Shown one piece after another: positions 1 through 9,914 of a DNA stretch of 64,000 nt (its first letter is position 1; every line of letters begins with the position of its first letter). This DNA is from Calocera cornea HHB12733 (Eukaryota > Basidiomycota > Dacrymycetes > Dacrymycetales > Dacrymycetaceae). The position numbers and the translations under genes were made by a program. Under the pieces are notes generated by a model. It ran no database searches. It saw only the letters and a program-made list of their open reading frames with translations, and was not told where the DNA came from. The DNA is taken from positions 62,001-126,000 of the forward strand of contig KV423934.1 in NCBI GenBank assembly GCA_001632435.1, read 5' to 3'.

Positions 1-1105
1 GCGGAGGACTGGAGGGTACGTCCACAATCCACTGCCCTTTCGCTTGCAAGGCTGACGGGGTCCTCAGAATGTGCAGCGAATTATACAGAATCCCAATATC
101 CCGGAAATGGAGAAACTACGGATATCGATGCTCTACGCCCTCCGACATCAGACGAACCCGCAGTCCTCCATAGGCTCATTACCAGCGCTCCTGTCTCAGG
201 CGGGTGTTCCTGCGTCTGATGTCTCTGTATGTACTCTGTACTATGCAATTGGGGACGCTTCTGATCAGCCTTGTTATAGCTGATCTCCACACTCCTCACC
301 TTGTCCGGTTCGCAGCGCCGGCAAGCCGATCTCTTCCTCACCTCCTCTTTCCTCGCGCGTGGAAAGTCCGCTCTCAAAGCGCTGAAAGGCGCCGAGAATG
401 TCTATACCCAGCATACGCCGTACCTTGCCCAGACGCTTGAGGTGATCGTGAAAGGCCGGTTACGGGAACAGCAATATCCTTTCGTGGAGGGTGGTGGGCC
501 GAATGCGACCCTGCAAAGACCACAGGACGTCATTGTCTTCTTCCTGGGTGGGACGACATATGAGGAGAGCAAGGTCGTAGCTCAGATGAATGTGGAGTTG
601 CAACAGCAGGCAGCCGTTCAGCCTGGAATGGGCACTGGCACACGTATATTACTCGGTGGCAGCACCATCCATAACTCAAAGAGGTAAGCTACCTTTATCA
701 TCTGTATTCGACCACATTCCAACGGTATCATACAGCTTCCTCGACCTTCTGCGCATGGCTGCACCGCAGGCGGCCTCCCTTCCCAACCCGACATCACTTC
801 CCGCTACATCGTCGAGCTCGACTCCAGTGCCAGCAGGCTCGCCCACGCCAAAGTCACCGCCAGCATCAAACGCGCCTGCGCTGAACCTTCAACTGGGCAG
901 TCTCAATCTGAGCGTCGGAGGACCAGCGGGCACGGGTTTGTATCGGGGCCCGTCAAATCAGAGCGGTGTCGGTATACAGCTTGACCCCGAAGGTTTGCGG
1001 GAAGGAGCCGGTCGCATCGGCGAGGGCGTCAGAGGTTTGTTGGGGAGAGTAAGGGGCGGCTTCGAGCGTGTGGCCAGTCCAGGCTTCCGAGAAGCTCAGG
1101 AGTAG
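1..1105 (+). CDS. VPS45: VPS45, Sec1/Munc18-family protein, 3' part (5' end outside window)
   Basis: C-terminal part of a Sec1/Munc18 protein, the class that binds syntaxin-type SNAREs; VPS45 serves Golgi/endosome-to-vacuole fusion. Exons read as 1-15, 68-226, 280-683 and 736-1105, joined in frame by 51-53 nt introns with gtacgt, gtatgt and gtaagc donors. Family signatures: NPNIPEMEKLRISMLYALRH, then GSQRRQADLF, then the near-terminal block RPQDVIVFFLGGTTYEES ... LGGSTIHNSKSFL, which is diagnostic of VPS45 among Sec1 proteins. After this block the protein has an unusual extra tail of about 110 residues (from about 760) rich in Ser, Pro, Ala and Gly; animal and yeast VPS45 end shortly after the STIHNSKSFL-type motif, so the tail is a lineage extension. 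The gene runs off the left edge, so its start and N-terminal domains are not visible. Confidence 0.9.
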
Positions 1106-1542
1106 GGGCTATTTGTAATCCGCTATAGTTATAGGATAATCCAGAGTACAGTGATACCAGAGGTCGTTCCCAGGTCGCACCGTGCAAAGATTCCCGCTCC
1201 GTACGCGGCGAAGTACAATATATTGCTACATGGGTCAGAGCGCCCGAACGCCGAAGGAAGACATGACCCCGATGATAAGTATTACGCGAGCAAATGATCA
1301 GGTTTCTGCCTCCTCTTGCAGATATTTCGCAAGGTCCCAACCACACACCTCGCTTCCACGGTGACCGGGTCTCTTTCCGGCCCGTCCCGCCATGCGGGGC
1401 TCGATGCATCTCTCATCATCCTTATACCCTCTTCTCGAGATGACAAGCTGGCTCTGTATCCCTCCAGAGTTGCGACGAGAGAGAACATGTCGAATTCCAC
1501 GTCTCTGGCGCATTGTTGCAGAATGTTTCGACTGCATTCCTG
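1106..1542. other. Convergent intergenic region
   Basis: This 437-base stretch lies between the stop of VPS45 (plus) and the stop of the RecQ gene (minus). It should hold both 3' UTRs and terminators. Short open frames are present on both strands but none resembles a known protein or continues across plausible splice sites. I see no RNA gene or repeat here. Confidence 0.6.
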
Positions 1543-4500
1543 TCAGCTTGCAGCACATTGAGCTGTCCTCCGCTCATACCGTTCTTCCCGCTCCGCATCA
1601 GGCAAACCGACTCGCTCCCAGAGCTCGTCTCTACCAGAGAACTGCAGCATCACTTGGCCGAGAACCTTGAGGATAGCCGTAGCAGCACCATCCCTCGCTT
1701 GATGAGGTACTTTTGTCGAGAAGTTTGCTTCTACTTTGCCATTGAAAACCATAAGGTCCGTCGCGTTTCCTACATTATGAGTGTGTGTTGGGACTGTACA
1801 TGAAGCAGCAGGAGACTTACGGAAGGGTTCATTCGTGGGAGCATTTGCTCGCCAGGTGGTCGTCTGCGCTATAGGCCTGATGGCAGCATGCTCAGTTGCC
1901 CTCCCCTTGCCCTTATCTTGCCTAGGTCCGTCAACAGCCATGCCTTTGCCCTTGTTCATGCCGACTGGGGCAGGCGCAGCTATCGTATCTTCCGACATCG
2001 GATCGGGACTATGCGTCCCAGCGAGATCCACCGTAGCCGACGAAGGACTTGTCGGAGGAGCTGGCAAAGGTTCATTCTCCTTTATTGGGGGCTTGGCGAA
2101 GGGGGTCTTGAATGCTGGTCGAGACACCTGCCGTACAAGAGGCTTGGACATCGGTTTCGTGACTAACAACCGCAATCAGTTCAGTCAGACAGCGGAGAGC
2201 GAGCTGCATACCGGTGGTCGCACTCGGAATGTCATCGGTCCGAGGACGCTTAGACGTCTCCTGGGAAGCATTGAGCTCCAGGTCGGCGAGCGGTCGTTTC
2301 GCACCAGGCATTAACCGATTCGGATTGGCTGGCCCGGCGTCGGCGGACGGGACACTAGGTAGTGCAGCTGTGGACAGACACCGTCCACCAGGTCTGAACT
2401 GGCGGACTCGAGGCGTCACAGGCGAGGTTGGTTTCTGAACGGTCGAGGGGCCAGCCACGACCACTGGTTGAGGGGCGGGACGGCTCGCCGGAGCTGGAAG
2501 TGTTTTCGTGGGTCTTGACGGCACCGCTTCCATTGGTGCTGGCGGAGGTGAAGTGACTGTTGGTGGGCGACCAGCCATGGGAGGCTTGAATATCTTAGGA
2601 AAGGTCGGCAGCTTAGATTGATACGGCACGATCTCTCGAAGACCGCCACTGCCGTTGGATGCCGTCTCTCCGTCCTCTTCTGAATCTTCCTCGACGTCAT
2701 CTATCAGACGAGTGCTCCATTCGCCTTTGCGGTTGTTCGCTGCTCCGTTTGGCTGAGATACCTTCTCCTGCTTGATAAACACGGGCTCTTCCTCTTCGGG
2801 CTCCGCTATGTCGGCTTCCTCCTCCAACCGAGAGTTCTGGGTGGCCACCCATTCGTCGGACGAAAGATCCCGCACTCGTTGCTTGACCTTCCCGGGGAAT
2901 TTGCAGACGTCGCACATGTTGTTACAGTACGACTTCAGGGCGTCTGGATCCTTGTCGTCGATCTTCTCGCCGAAGTATCTGCAGATGGACTGGTCCGAGT
3001 CAGCGAAGGCATAGGTCGCAAGTCACGTTGACCTACAACATGCCGACAAGTCTTGATGTTCTCGGCCATGCGAATGAGTGACTCAAGGCTCTGCAGTGCA
3101 CGCTGAGATGGTGCTGGTGCTTGGGTGGCTTTCTTGGCTCCCTTCAAGCGCTTTTGCTGGTCTTGGAGCACGAATCGCTGAACCTTGAAGGCGTCCTCCT
3201 TGGAATAGTATAGAACGCACTTCGATGCCTGTGCTACTGCTCAGCCAGCTGCAGTCGCAGGTACAAGAGTCACGTCACCTGCCCGTCTCGTCCAGCACGA
3301 CCCGTCTCCTGATAGTATCCTGCCTCAAAGTTAATGATAGGATGACTCGAATCAAGCATCGCCGCTCACCCTCGAATGACTTTGGCATGTCGAAGTGCAG
3401 AATATACCGCACATCGGGCTTGTCGATGCCCATTCCGAAGGCGATTGTGGCCACGACTACTTCGACCTTATCGTCCAGCCACTCCTGGAGCGTCTCCGCA
3501 AGCGCCTTTGGAGCGACACCACGATGATACGGCTTCGCCGATATGCCTTTCCTCCTCAAGTAACCGGCGACCAGGCTGCACATCTCTCTAGTGCGGCAGT
3601 AAATGATCCCGCAGGGCGCGCTGCCCCTGCGCTCTGTGATCTTGAGGATGTAGTCAACGATGTCCTGCATGAGCAGGTGGGGCTCCGGGTTGGCCACGTA
3701 TTTCACTTCGTAGAAGAGGTTGGAGCGGTTGAACGGGTGGACAACGCGCAGGAGGTGCTCGGATGACATCTTCAGGGAGGAGACGATGTCGTCTTGCACG
3801 CTGCATACAGCCTGAGTTCTGTTCATGAATCAAATATGAAGAGCTCACGCTGCTGTAGCACTAGCTGTGAGTGCCATGATAGGCACCTCAGGATACTTCC
3901 CGCGAAAGTTCCCCAGAAGTCGATACTCCGGCCTGAAGTCCCATCCCCACTCTGAGATACAATGCGCCTCGTCCACGACCAGTCGCATGACTTGCTTGTT
4001 CTCGTACACCTTCTGCATGAGCTTGGAGAACTCGGCGCTGGCCAGCTTCTCGGGCGTGATGTAGAGCAGCCGGATGCGCGGGTGGCCGCTCCCAAGATCT
4101 TTCGCGATCTACAGCAATGGGTCAGGCCCAGAGCCCGCGAGAAGAAAGGAAGAATGTACGCGTGACTTCTCGTAGTGTTGTGTATCAGAGCATAAGGAGG
4201 CTACGTCGACTCCCTTCTCCCTTAGTGCCGAAACCTCTGACCCAAGATTAGAAGGGGAAATAATGTCTAGTCATCGCCGACGCACGGTTGCTCATCAATG
4301 CCAACAGCGGTGATACAACAATCGACACTCCGAATTGATCGGCCACCGCTGGTATCTGGAAGCATAAGCTCTTTCCCATTCCAGTCGGGGCTACGACGAG
4401 CACGTCGGCGCCTCGGACCGCAGCTTCGACGATCTCCTTCTGCCTTCCCTTGTAGGCGGCGTAGCCGAACGTGTGGGTGAGAACTCTGTTAAGACAATGT

Positions 4501-4709
4501 GAATACGCATCAACCAGAGATTGACAGGTATATGCTCACCGAAAGCAGTCGACCAGGCCACTGGCCGTCCTCCTGAACGACCTGGGCTTGACGAGCTGCC
4601 CCATGACGACGATGTCCGCATTGTCGTTCGGTGGCGTCCTGACAGAGGACGATCTGCTCGATGCGGCAGATGCTCTGGATTCCGGGCGATTTGGTGCATC
4701 CAGCTCCAT
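1543..4709 (-). CDS. RecQ-family ATP-dependent DNA helicase
   Basis: 3'-5' DNA helicase of the RecQ family (genome stability, nuclear). Read on the minus strand the spliced frame gives, in order: motif I/Walker A APTGMGKSLCFQIPA (about 4350-4400), SPLLALMSNQVSALREKG, SDTQHYEKS, LLYITPEKLAS, the DEAH box VDEAHCISEWGWDFRPEYR (about 3935-3990), MALTASATAAVQDDI, YCRTREMCSLVAGYL, TIAFGMGIDKPDVRYILHFD, and motif VI YYQETGRAGRDGQ (about 3280-3320). A RecQ zinc-binding module follows (CRYFGE ... CNNMCDVC, about 2900-2990). Introns are about 35-70 nt. After the zinc module comes a long acidic then Pro-rich tail of roughly 400 residues with no HRDC domain that I can see. The start is uncertain: the Met at 4709 is the first good in-frame ATG, but the frame stays open upstream into the repeat array at 4882-5467. 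RECQ1/Q-type versus SGS1-type cannot be decided here. Confidence 0.88.
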
Positions 4710-4881
4710 GGGTAAGCTGTACGCCCGCTGTGAGCAGATGTGGTACGCAACAGGAAGCGCTTGACGCGCTGCTCGTCTCGGCGGCGGCTGCGACAGACGC
4801 GCTTGATTTCTTTCTGACGCGTGCTCGACCGGAGCCGAGGAGTCAGGGCCCCGGGCCTCGGAGGACTTCTCTGCGCTCTGA

Positions 4882-5467
4882 TTTTCTTCCGCGATTACAT
4901 TTGTTTCCGCTCGAGTGATTGTCTCCGCTGGGCATTTATTTCCGTTGCCTCGCTTGCTTCCGCTGTGCTATTTAATTCCGTTGCTTCTATTTGCATCCGC
5001 TTCCTGTTTTGCCTCCGGCATCAGAAATACGTCCGCTTTTTTCTTTGCTTCCGCAACTTCATTTATTTCCGGGACTTATGCTGCTTCCGCTACTGAATCT
5101 GGTACCCCTACCACGTTTGTTTCCGCGGCCGACTCTGCCTCCGTTACTTGAATCGCTTCCGCTTACCAGTTTGATTCCGTCACTCAATCTGGCTCGGCGG
5201 CATAAGCTGCTTCCGTGGCCTCATAATTGCTTGCTTCCGCTAGACAATCTGCTTCCGCTACCCAGCCCTTTAGTCTACTTTAGTCACAGGAACTGCTTCT
5301 CCTCCTCAGTGTGAGACAATAGTGGAGCAAAATGTGCATATCGGAAGCAAAGAGAGCCGCGGAAGTAAATAGTTCCGCGGGATCAAATGAGCTTACGGAC
5401 GCAAGTCTTTGGGCGGGAGCAAACTCGGTCAGGGAAGCAAATGACATCGTTGAAGCAAACGCCCTTC
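4882..5467. repeat. 18-bp core-plus-spacer array A with inverted arms
   Basis: Left arm: 21 units of a 10-bp core close to TTTGCTTCCG (4882-5257), each followed by about 8 variable bases. Core ends fall at 4891, 4909, 4927, 4944, 4962, 4980, 4999, 5017, 5035, 5053 and so on, an almost exact 18-nt register with slips of one base and one of six. Right arm: seven units of CGGAAGCAAA plus 8 bases starting at 5342, 5360, 5378, 5396, 5414, 5432 and 5450, exactly 18 apart. About 84 bases of non-repeat sequence separate the arms. The unit length is a multiple of three, so chance reading frames run through the array; I do not regard them as genes. It lies between the 5' ends of the divergent RecQ and ERV46 genes. 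Confidence 0.9.
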
Positions 5468-5741
5468 ACCCGAGTGCGGAAGGGCACGGAATGGGTGTCC
5501 GCCCGGCTTCGCATCGGGGCTCGCTCGATTCAATAGCGCTGTGCACGTGCAAGCTCCTATTCGACCTATTTGGTCCCGCCGACTTTCCAGATCCCTGACA
5601 CTCTAGTGACACGTCTTCGTGCCAATCCCGCGGCTGCTCGTTGGTCGAATAACGGCGCACTTCCCTCCCCCGCCCCTCCCCTTCGAAAGTATCCTCTGAT
5701 CAAGGATTTGACTTGGTTGCTTTGGTCTACGGCACGGCACA
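5468..5741 (+). promoter_or_regulatory. Probable ERV46 promoter region
   Basis: This is the 274 bases between the right arm of array A and the ERV46 ATG. It contains CT-rich stretches near 5660-5690, common before fungal start codons. No clear TATA box was found. Function is inferred from position only. Confidence 0.4.
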
Positions 5742-7479
5742 ATGGCAAAGGGAGGCGTATTCGGTCAGCTGAAGGGGCTCGATGCCTTTGGCAAGGTGCG
5801 CGCGTCGCGAGGGGAGCAGCGACAGGGTTGCTGAAGCAATGAACAGACGATGGAGGATGTCAAGGTCAAGACTCGGACAGGAGCATTATGTGTGTGACGA
5901 ATGCTATTATGGGCTTCTATATACTCATGCCGCCTCCCAGTAACACTAATTTCCGCCATCATAATCATCTTCTTCACCCTCATGGAGTTCGTCGACTACC
6001 GGCGGATACAGCTTGAGACATCCGTGGTCGTCGATCGCAGTCGAGGCGAGAAGCTGCTTGTGAACATGAACATCACGTTCCCACGAGTGCCGTGCTACTG
6101 TACGCCCCCTCTCGCTCATCTGTCTCCGTCATGCTAACGATTGCAGTGCTCGGCCTGGACGTCATGGACATCTCCGGAGAGCACCAGCATGACGTGACGC
6201 ACAACATGCAGAAAGTGCGGCTTTCGACTGAGGGCAAGCCGATCCCCGATGTGCTCCCGGAGTCGGGCCTCGAGAACGAGCTGCAGAAGGCGATCAAGGC
6301 GCGGGGTGGGGACGAGTGCGGCTCGTGCTACGGAGGTGACCCGCCCGCGTCTGGCTGCTGCAACACCTGCGAGGAGGTGAGGGAGGCGTACATGCGCAGA
6401 GGGTGGAGCTTCGGCAACCCGGATGAGGTCAAGCAGGTTCGTGTGCATACCTCGCTTGGAAGGATGTGCCTGACGTGCGGATAGTGCATCAACGAGGGCT
6501 GGACCGAGAAAATCAAGACGCAGTCCCAGGAGGGGTGCAACATCTCCGGTCGTGTCCGCGTGAACAAGGTCATCGGCAACTTCCACTTCTCGCCCGGCCA
6601 GTCCTTCCAGACGAACGCGATGCACGTGCACGACCTGGTGCCGTACCTGAAGGACGCGAACCACCACGACTTTGGGCACCAGATCCACTACTTTGCCTTC
6701 GAGAGCGACGGGGAGCAGCTCGCCGAGCTAGGCAGGCTCAGCAAGAGTATAAAGCATAGACTGGGCATCGACAAGAACCCGCTGGACGGCGTCAAGGCTC
6801 ACGTACGTCCCCTTCCGCGGAGATGGGCTGGCGTCGCCCCGAATCGAAGGAGTACTGACCGGCGCGCGGCCTCTTTGCGTAATGCTCGTGGCGTTTCACA
6901 GACCGAGGAAAGCAACTATATGTTCCAGTACTTCCTCAAGGTCGTCTCCACAAAGTACGAGCTGCTGAGCGGCACGGTGGTATGTCCTGCCCTTGTCAGT
7001 GCGCAGGCAGCATACTGATCATGCGTTTCCAGGTCAACTCGCACCAGTACAGTGTAACTGGCTACGAGCGTGACCTTTCAAAGGGCGACAAGGCACAGCG
7101 GGACGAGCACGGCACCATGACTAGCCACGGAGTTACTGGCATTCCCGGTACGTCTTCGCTAAGCGTGGCCTGAAGCCCAACTGACAGCTTGCCAGGCGCC
7201 TTCTTCAACTTCGAGATTTCTCCCATGGTCGTCGTGCACCAAGAAACACGGCAGTCGTTCGCACACTTCCTGACTTCGTACGTCTACTCCGTATGTGCCC
7301 GAAGACTCCCTGGCTGACTATAGGGCAGAACATGTGCCATTGTGGGCGGTGTCCTCACCGTTGTCTCTATCATCGACAGCATGCTCTTCGCAACCGAGCG
7401 CAAGCTGAAAAAGGGCTCCTCGGCATCGTACGCCAATGGCTCGGGGCTGAACGGCGGTGCCTACCAGAAGGCGATGTAA
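5742..7479 (+). CDS. ERV46: ERV46-like ER-Golgi cargo receptor subunit
   Basis: ERV46/ERGIC3 family: a COPII-vesicle membrane protein that works with ERV41 in ER-Golgi transport and retrieval. The start MAKGGVFGQLKGLDAFGK is in a short first exon (5742-5795). Transmembrane segment 1 is LISAIIIIFFTLMEFVDY, followed by the family block PRVPCYLLGLDVMDISGEHQ. A lumenal Cys-rich stretch (CGSCYGG ... CCNTCEEV, about 6316-6380) and ISGRVRVNKVIGNFHFSPG are typical. The C-terminal part has GAFFNFEISPMVVVHQE and transmembrane segment 2 around CAIVGGVLTVVSIIDS, then a short cytosolic tail. About eight introns of 45-70 nt join in phase; the last one uses an acceptor at gggcag just before TCAIVGG. Both membrane segments and the lumenal domain are complete, so the gene looks functional. 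Confidence 0.95.
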
Positions 7480-7897
7480 GCCGTCGGGAGGAGACATGGA
7501 GGGAGAGGGCCATGCATGTATGCATCCTATGGGATACTAACTTAACTGTATCTGTCACTGTTGGACTCGAAATCGCACGTTGCACCGCTAGGCGGCGCTG
7601 ATACCCCTTACTGTGGCAGAACGTCGACAGGCTCGCCTCCGCGATAGACCGTGCGCGTCTTAACTTACTGCCCAGAACCTTCAAGACTAATGAATCGGTT
7701 ATTGCATACGGGTACACAGTTCGTTAAAGAAGGGAATGGCCAAAGACAGGTGTTTCATAAGGACTCGATAACCTCGTCAAATGTTGGGGCATATCAACAC
7801 ACGCCTGCGCGTGAATATGCAGGCAATCACGAATGAAAAGAAAGAGACAACCACATAACACCAAGAGGGCCCGGACGGACTAGGAGAGTCACCATTA
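7480..7897. other. Convergent intergenic region
   Basis: These 418 bases between the 3' ends of ERV46 (plus) and the NDPK-like gene (minus) hold 3' UTRs. No convincing coding frame, repeat or RNA gene was seen. Confidence 0.6.
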
Positions 7898-9598
7898 TTA
7901 TACGATGATGGTTTTGGGGCCAGCATGCGCGTCGCCACTGCCTACCGCCTTCTTGGGAGGCACCTTGCTGGTCGTTGACGGCGTCACCTTGGGCTTGGGC
8001 TTCGATGGTGTCGGTGCACCAGGTCCGCCCATGCTCACCCGAAGCGACGCGCTCCGGTTCATCCGCGGGGTGATGCTTGGCGGACGAGCTAGGACGGAAA
8101 CTGGCCTAGGAGGAGGCTTGGCCGGTGCGTCCTCGCCGGTGTCATTCGTGAGAGAGCTCGTCGATGCCTTCGACGTAAGGGAGGGACGCGTCCCCGGTGC
8201 TGTGCCCGGGCGAGAGGTAGGTGTCTCAGGCACATCGACGGTGGGCATTCCGCGGAAGGATGAGGGCGGAGCAGCCGAGCCTGTGCGGCCGGCAGGCTTG
8301 GGACGTTGAGTAGCCGGGCCCGTCGCTCCCACAGAGCTGGGCGGGCGGGGTGCGACAGATGAGGCACGCGACGGGGTCCTGCTGACGTTGGAGGCCATGC
8401 CGATGGATGACGAGCTGCGGCCGCGGTAGGAAGTTGGAGCACTGACCGCAGCCGGCGCAGGAATGGCACCACTGGGCACTCCACCCTGGCTCAAACGGAG
8501 TGCGGCTGACCGGTTCAGGCGAGGAGCCATGGTTGGGGCTTTGGTAGAAGCGACCTGCAGAGTGCGTCAGAGATGTTTTCATCAGTTCCATTTACCAGGA
8601 AGAGTGACGCACAGAAAAGGTCTGGGAGCGCTTGTGCCCAGGGGTACCATCAAATTCCACAGGCTTCCGTTCCCGAACTGGTGTGGGAGCCACTGGCTTC
8701 CCGGCACGCAAAGCAGCAGCCCTATTCTGTCTGGGCGCCGTCGCCGGCGGAGCAGTGCTTGCCACAGCAATAGAGATGCTGCGGTACTTGTGTCCGGGGA
8801 CATCGGCGAAAGTGACAGGGTCGTCATCAGAGGTGTGGATCCGCTTCGGGCGGGTTGCAGGCAACGGCTGATCGCTTCCAGCACGCAGGAGCGAGGCGCG
8901 ATTCTGCCTCGGCGGCATAGCCGGCCTGCCGGAGCGCATGGGAGACACGGGCTGGCTGCCGCTAAAGTTGGAAGATGGGACGAGCGAGTCCGGCGTTCCT
9001 GGGTCGGCGAGAACCTTGTATGCCGGCCGGTCTGGAGTTGCCTGATTTGACTGGTCCAGCGAGAAGTCGCTCTCGGAAACAGGGAGCGGTATCTCGTTTG
9101 CCAGGTCAGCGGCGCGGAAGGGAGGCGAGGACGCGAAGAGAACCGAGATCTGGCGTTCGGCAGCATCGTTGCTGTGCGACCCATAGATGGCATTGTCGGC
9201 CAGTGACTTGCCGTACGTCGCACGCAAGCTGACAGCACGCGTCAGTACGAAAGTACAGAATCGAGTGCCGAAACGCGTTGGACGCACCTCTTCGGCGCGT
9301 CATTACGCGCTACCTCTGGATCCTCAGGCCCCATGAGCGTGTTAAGAACCTCAACGGCGCGTCTTCGCTCCAGGACGTACACCCAGACGGGCCCATCGGC
9401 CAGCCAGGGCCCGTCGCGACCGAACAGGTCTTCGAGCGCGGCATCGTCCGGCTGGAACTCGACCTGGCGCTCCTTGACAATCTCGAAGCCGGCCTCGACC
9501 AGACGCGGCTCGATCGTAAGACGGTGCTTCACCGCGTTCGGCTTGAGGATGGCGATAGTGCGGGTGACAGCCCTGGATGGCGACGCGCCTGACGACAT
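7898..9598 (-). CDS. NDPK-like protein with Tyr at the catalytic His position and a long repeat-bearing tail
   Basis: Residues 1-135 form a nucleoside diphosphate kinase fold: TIAILKPNAV (with the conserved Lys), EAGFEIVKERQVEF, a middle segment ending NTLMGPEDPEVARNDAPKS, then LRATYGKSLADNAIYGSHS. Active NDPKs have His in the N-x-I-H-G-S motif; here it is Tyr (about residue 119), so phosphotransfer is unlikely and a binding or regulatory role is more probable (inference). The remaining ~400 residues are Ser/Pro/Ala-rich and carry four copies of a motif close to PRxNRSAxLR (about 8880, 8700, 8490 and 8030 on the plus strand). Two introns: one inside the NDPK domain between NDAPK and LRATYG, one before VASTKAP. 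Start chosen at the ATG giving MSSGASPSRAVTRTIAIL; the frame upstream is open but is a low-complexity shadow. The sequence replaced at the active site is plain in the reading; a sequencing error is possible but would have to be a specific codon change. Confidence 0.85.
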
Positions 9599-9914
9599 GG
9601 TGATGGAATGGAGACAAGAGATGATGTGGGAATAGGGGTAAGGGAAGTGGGTGTGGATATAGACAGTGTGAAGCTGGACAAGAGCTGTGTGGGGACTGTG
9701 TGGGAAGTGGATATGGTGGGATAAACAGAAATGAATGTGGAAAAAGCTACGTAACAACAGGGGCAACGACGCCCGACGACGCTTGCAACGAGGCCGACAA
9801 GGCACACTCCCACGTGACATTATGTGATATCACCCATCACCCATCACCCATCGCCCCTTGTCACCCTCGCTTCTCCTCCTCTCACTTTTTGGCTTTGCTT
9901 TACATTGAACTTAC
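9599..9914. promoter_or_regulatory. Shared divergent promoter region
   Basis: These 316 bases separate the divergent starts of the NDPK-like gene (minus) and the SET-MYND gene (plus). On the plus strand it has a purine-rich stretch (about 9600-9720) and a short tandem ATCACCC repeat, about four copies at 9829-9854, followed by a pyrimidine-rich tract before the ATG at 9915. A bidirectional promoter is inferred from layout. Confidence 0.45.

Noticed and set aside
4821..5314. Long plus-strand reading frames across array A
   Set aside because: They arise because the 18-base unit is a multiple of three; the peptide is a repetitive byproduct and two frames are open at once.
4882..5467. CRISPR-like array (repeat plus variable spacer)
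   Set aside because: Core is only 10 bases and spacer 8, orientation switches inside the array, there are no cas genes and the genome is eukaryotic.
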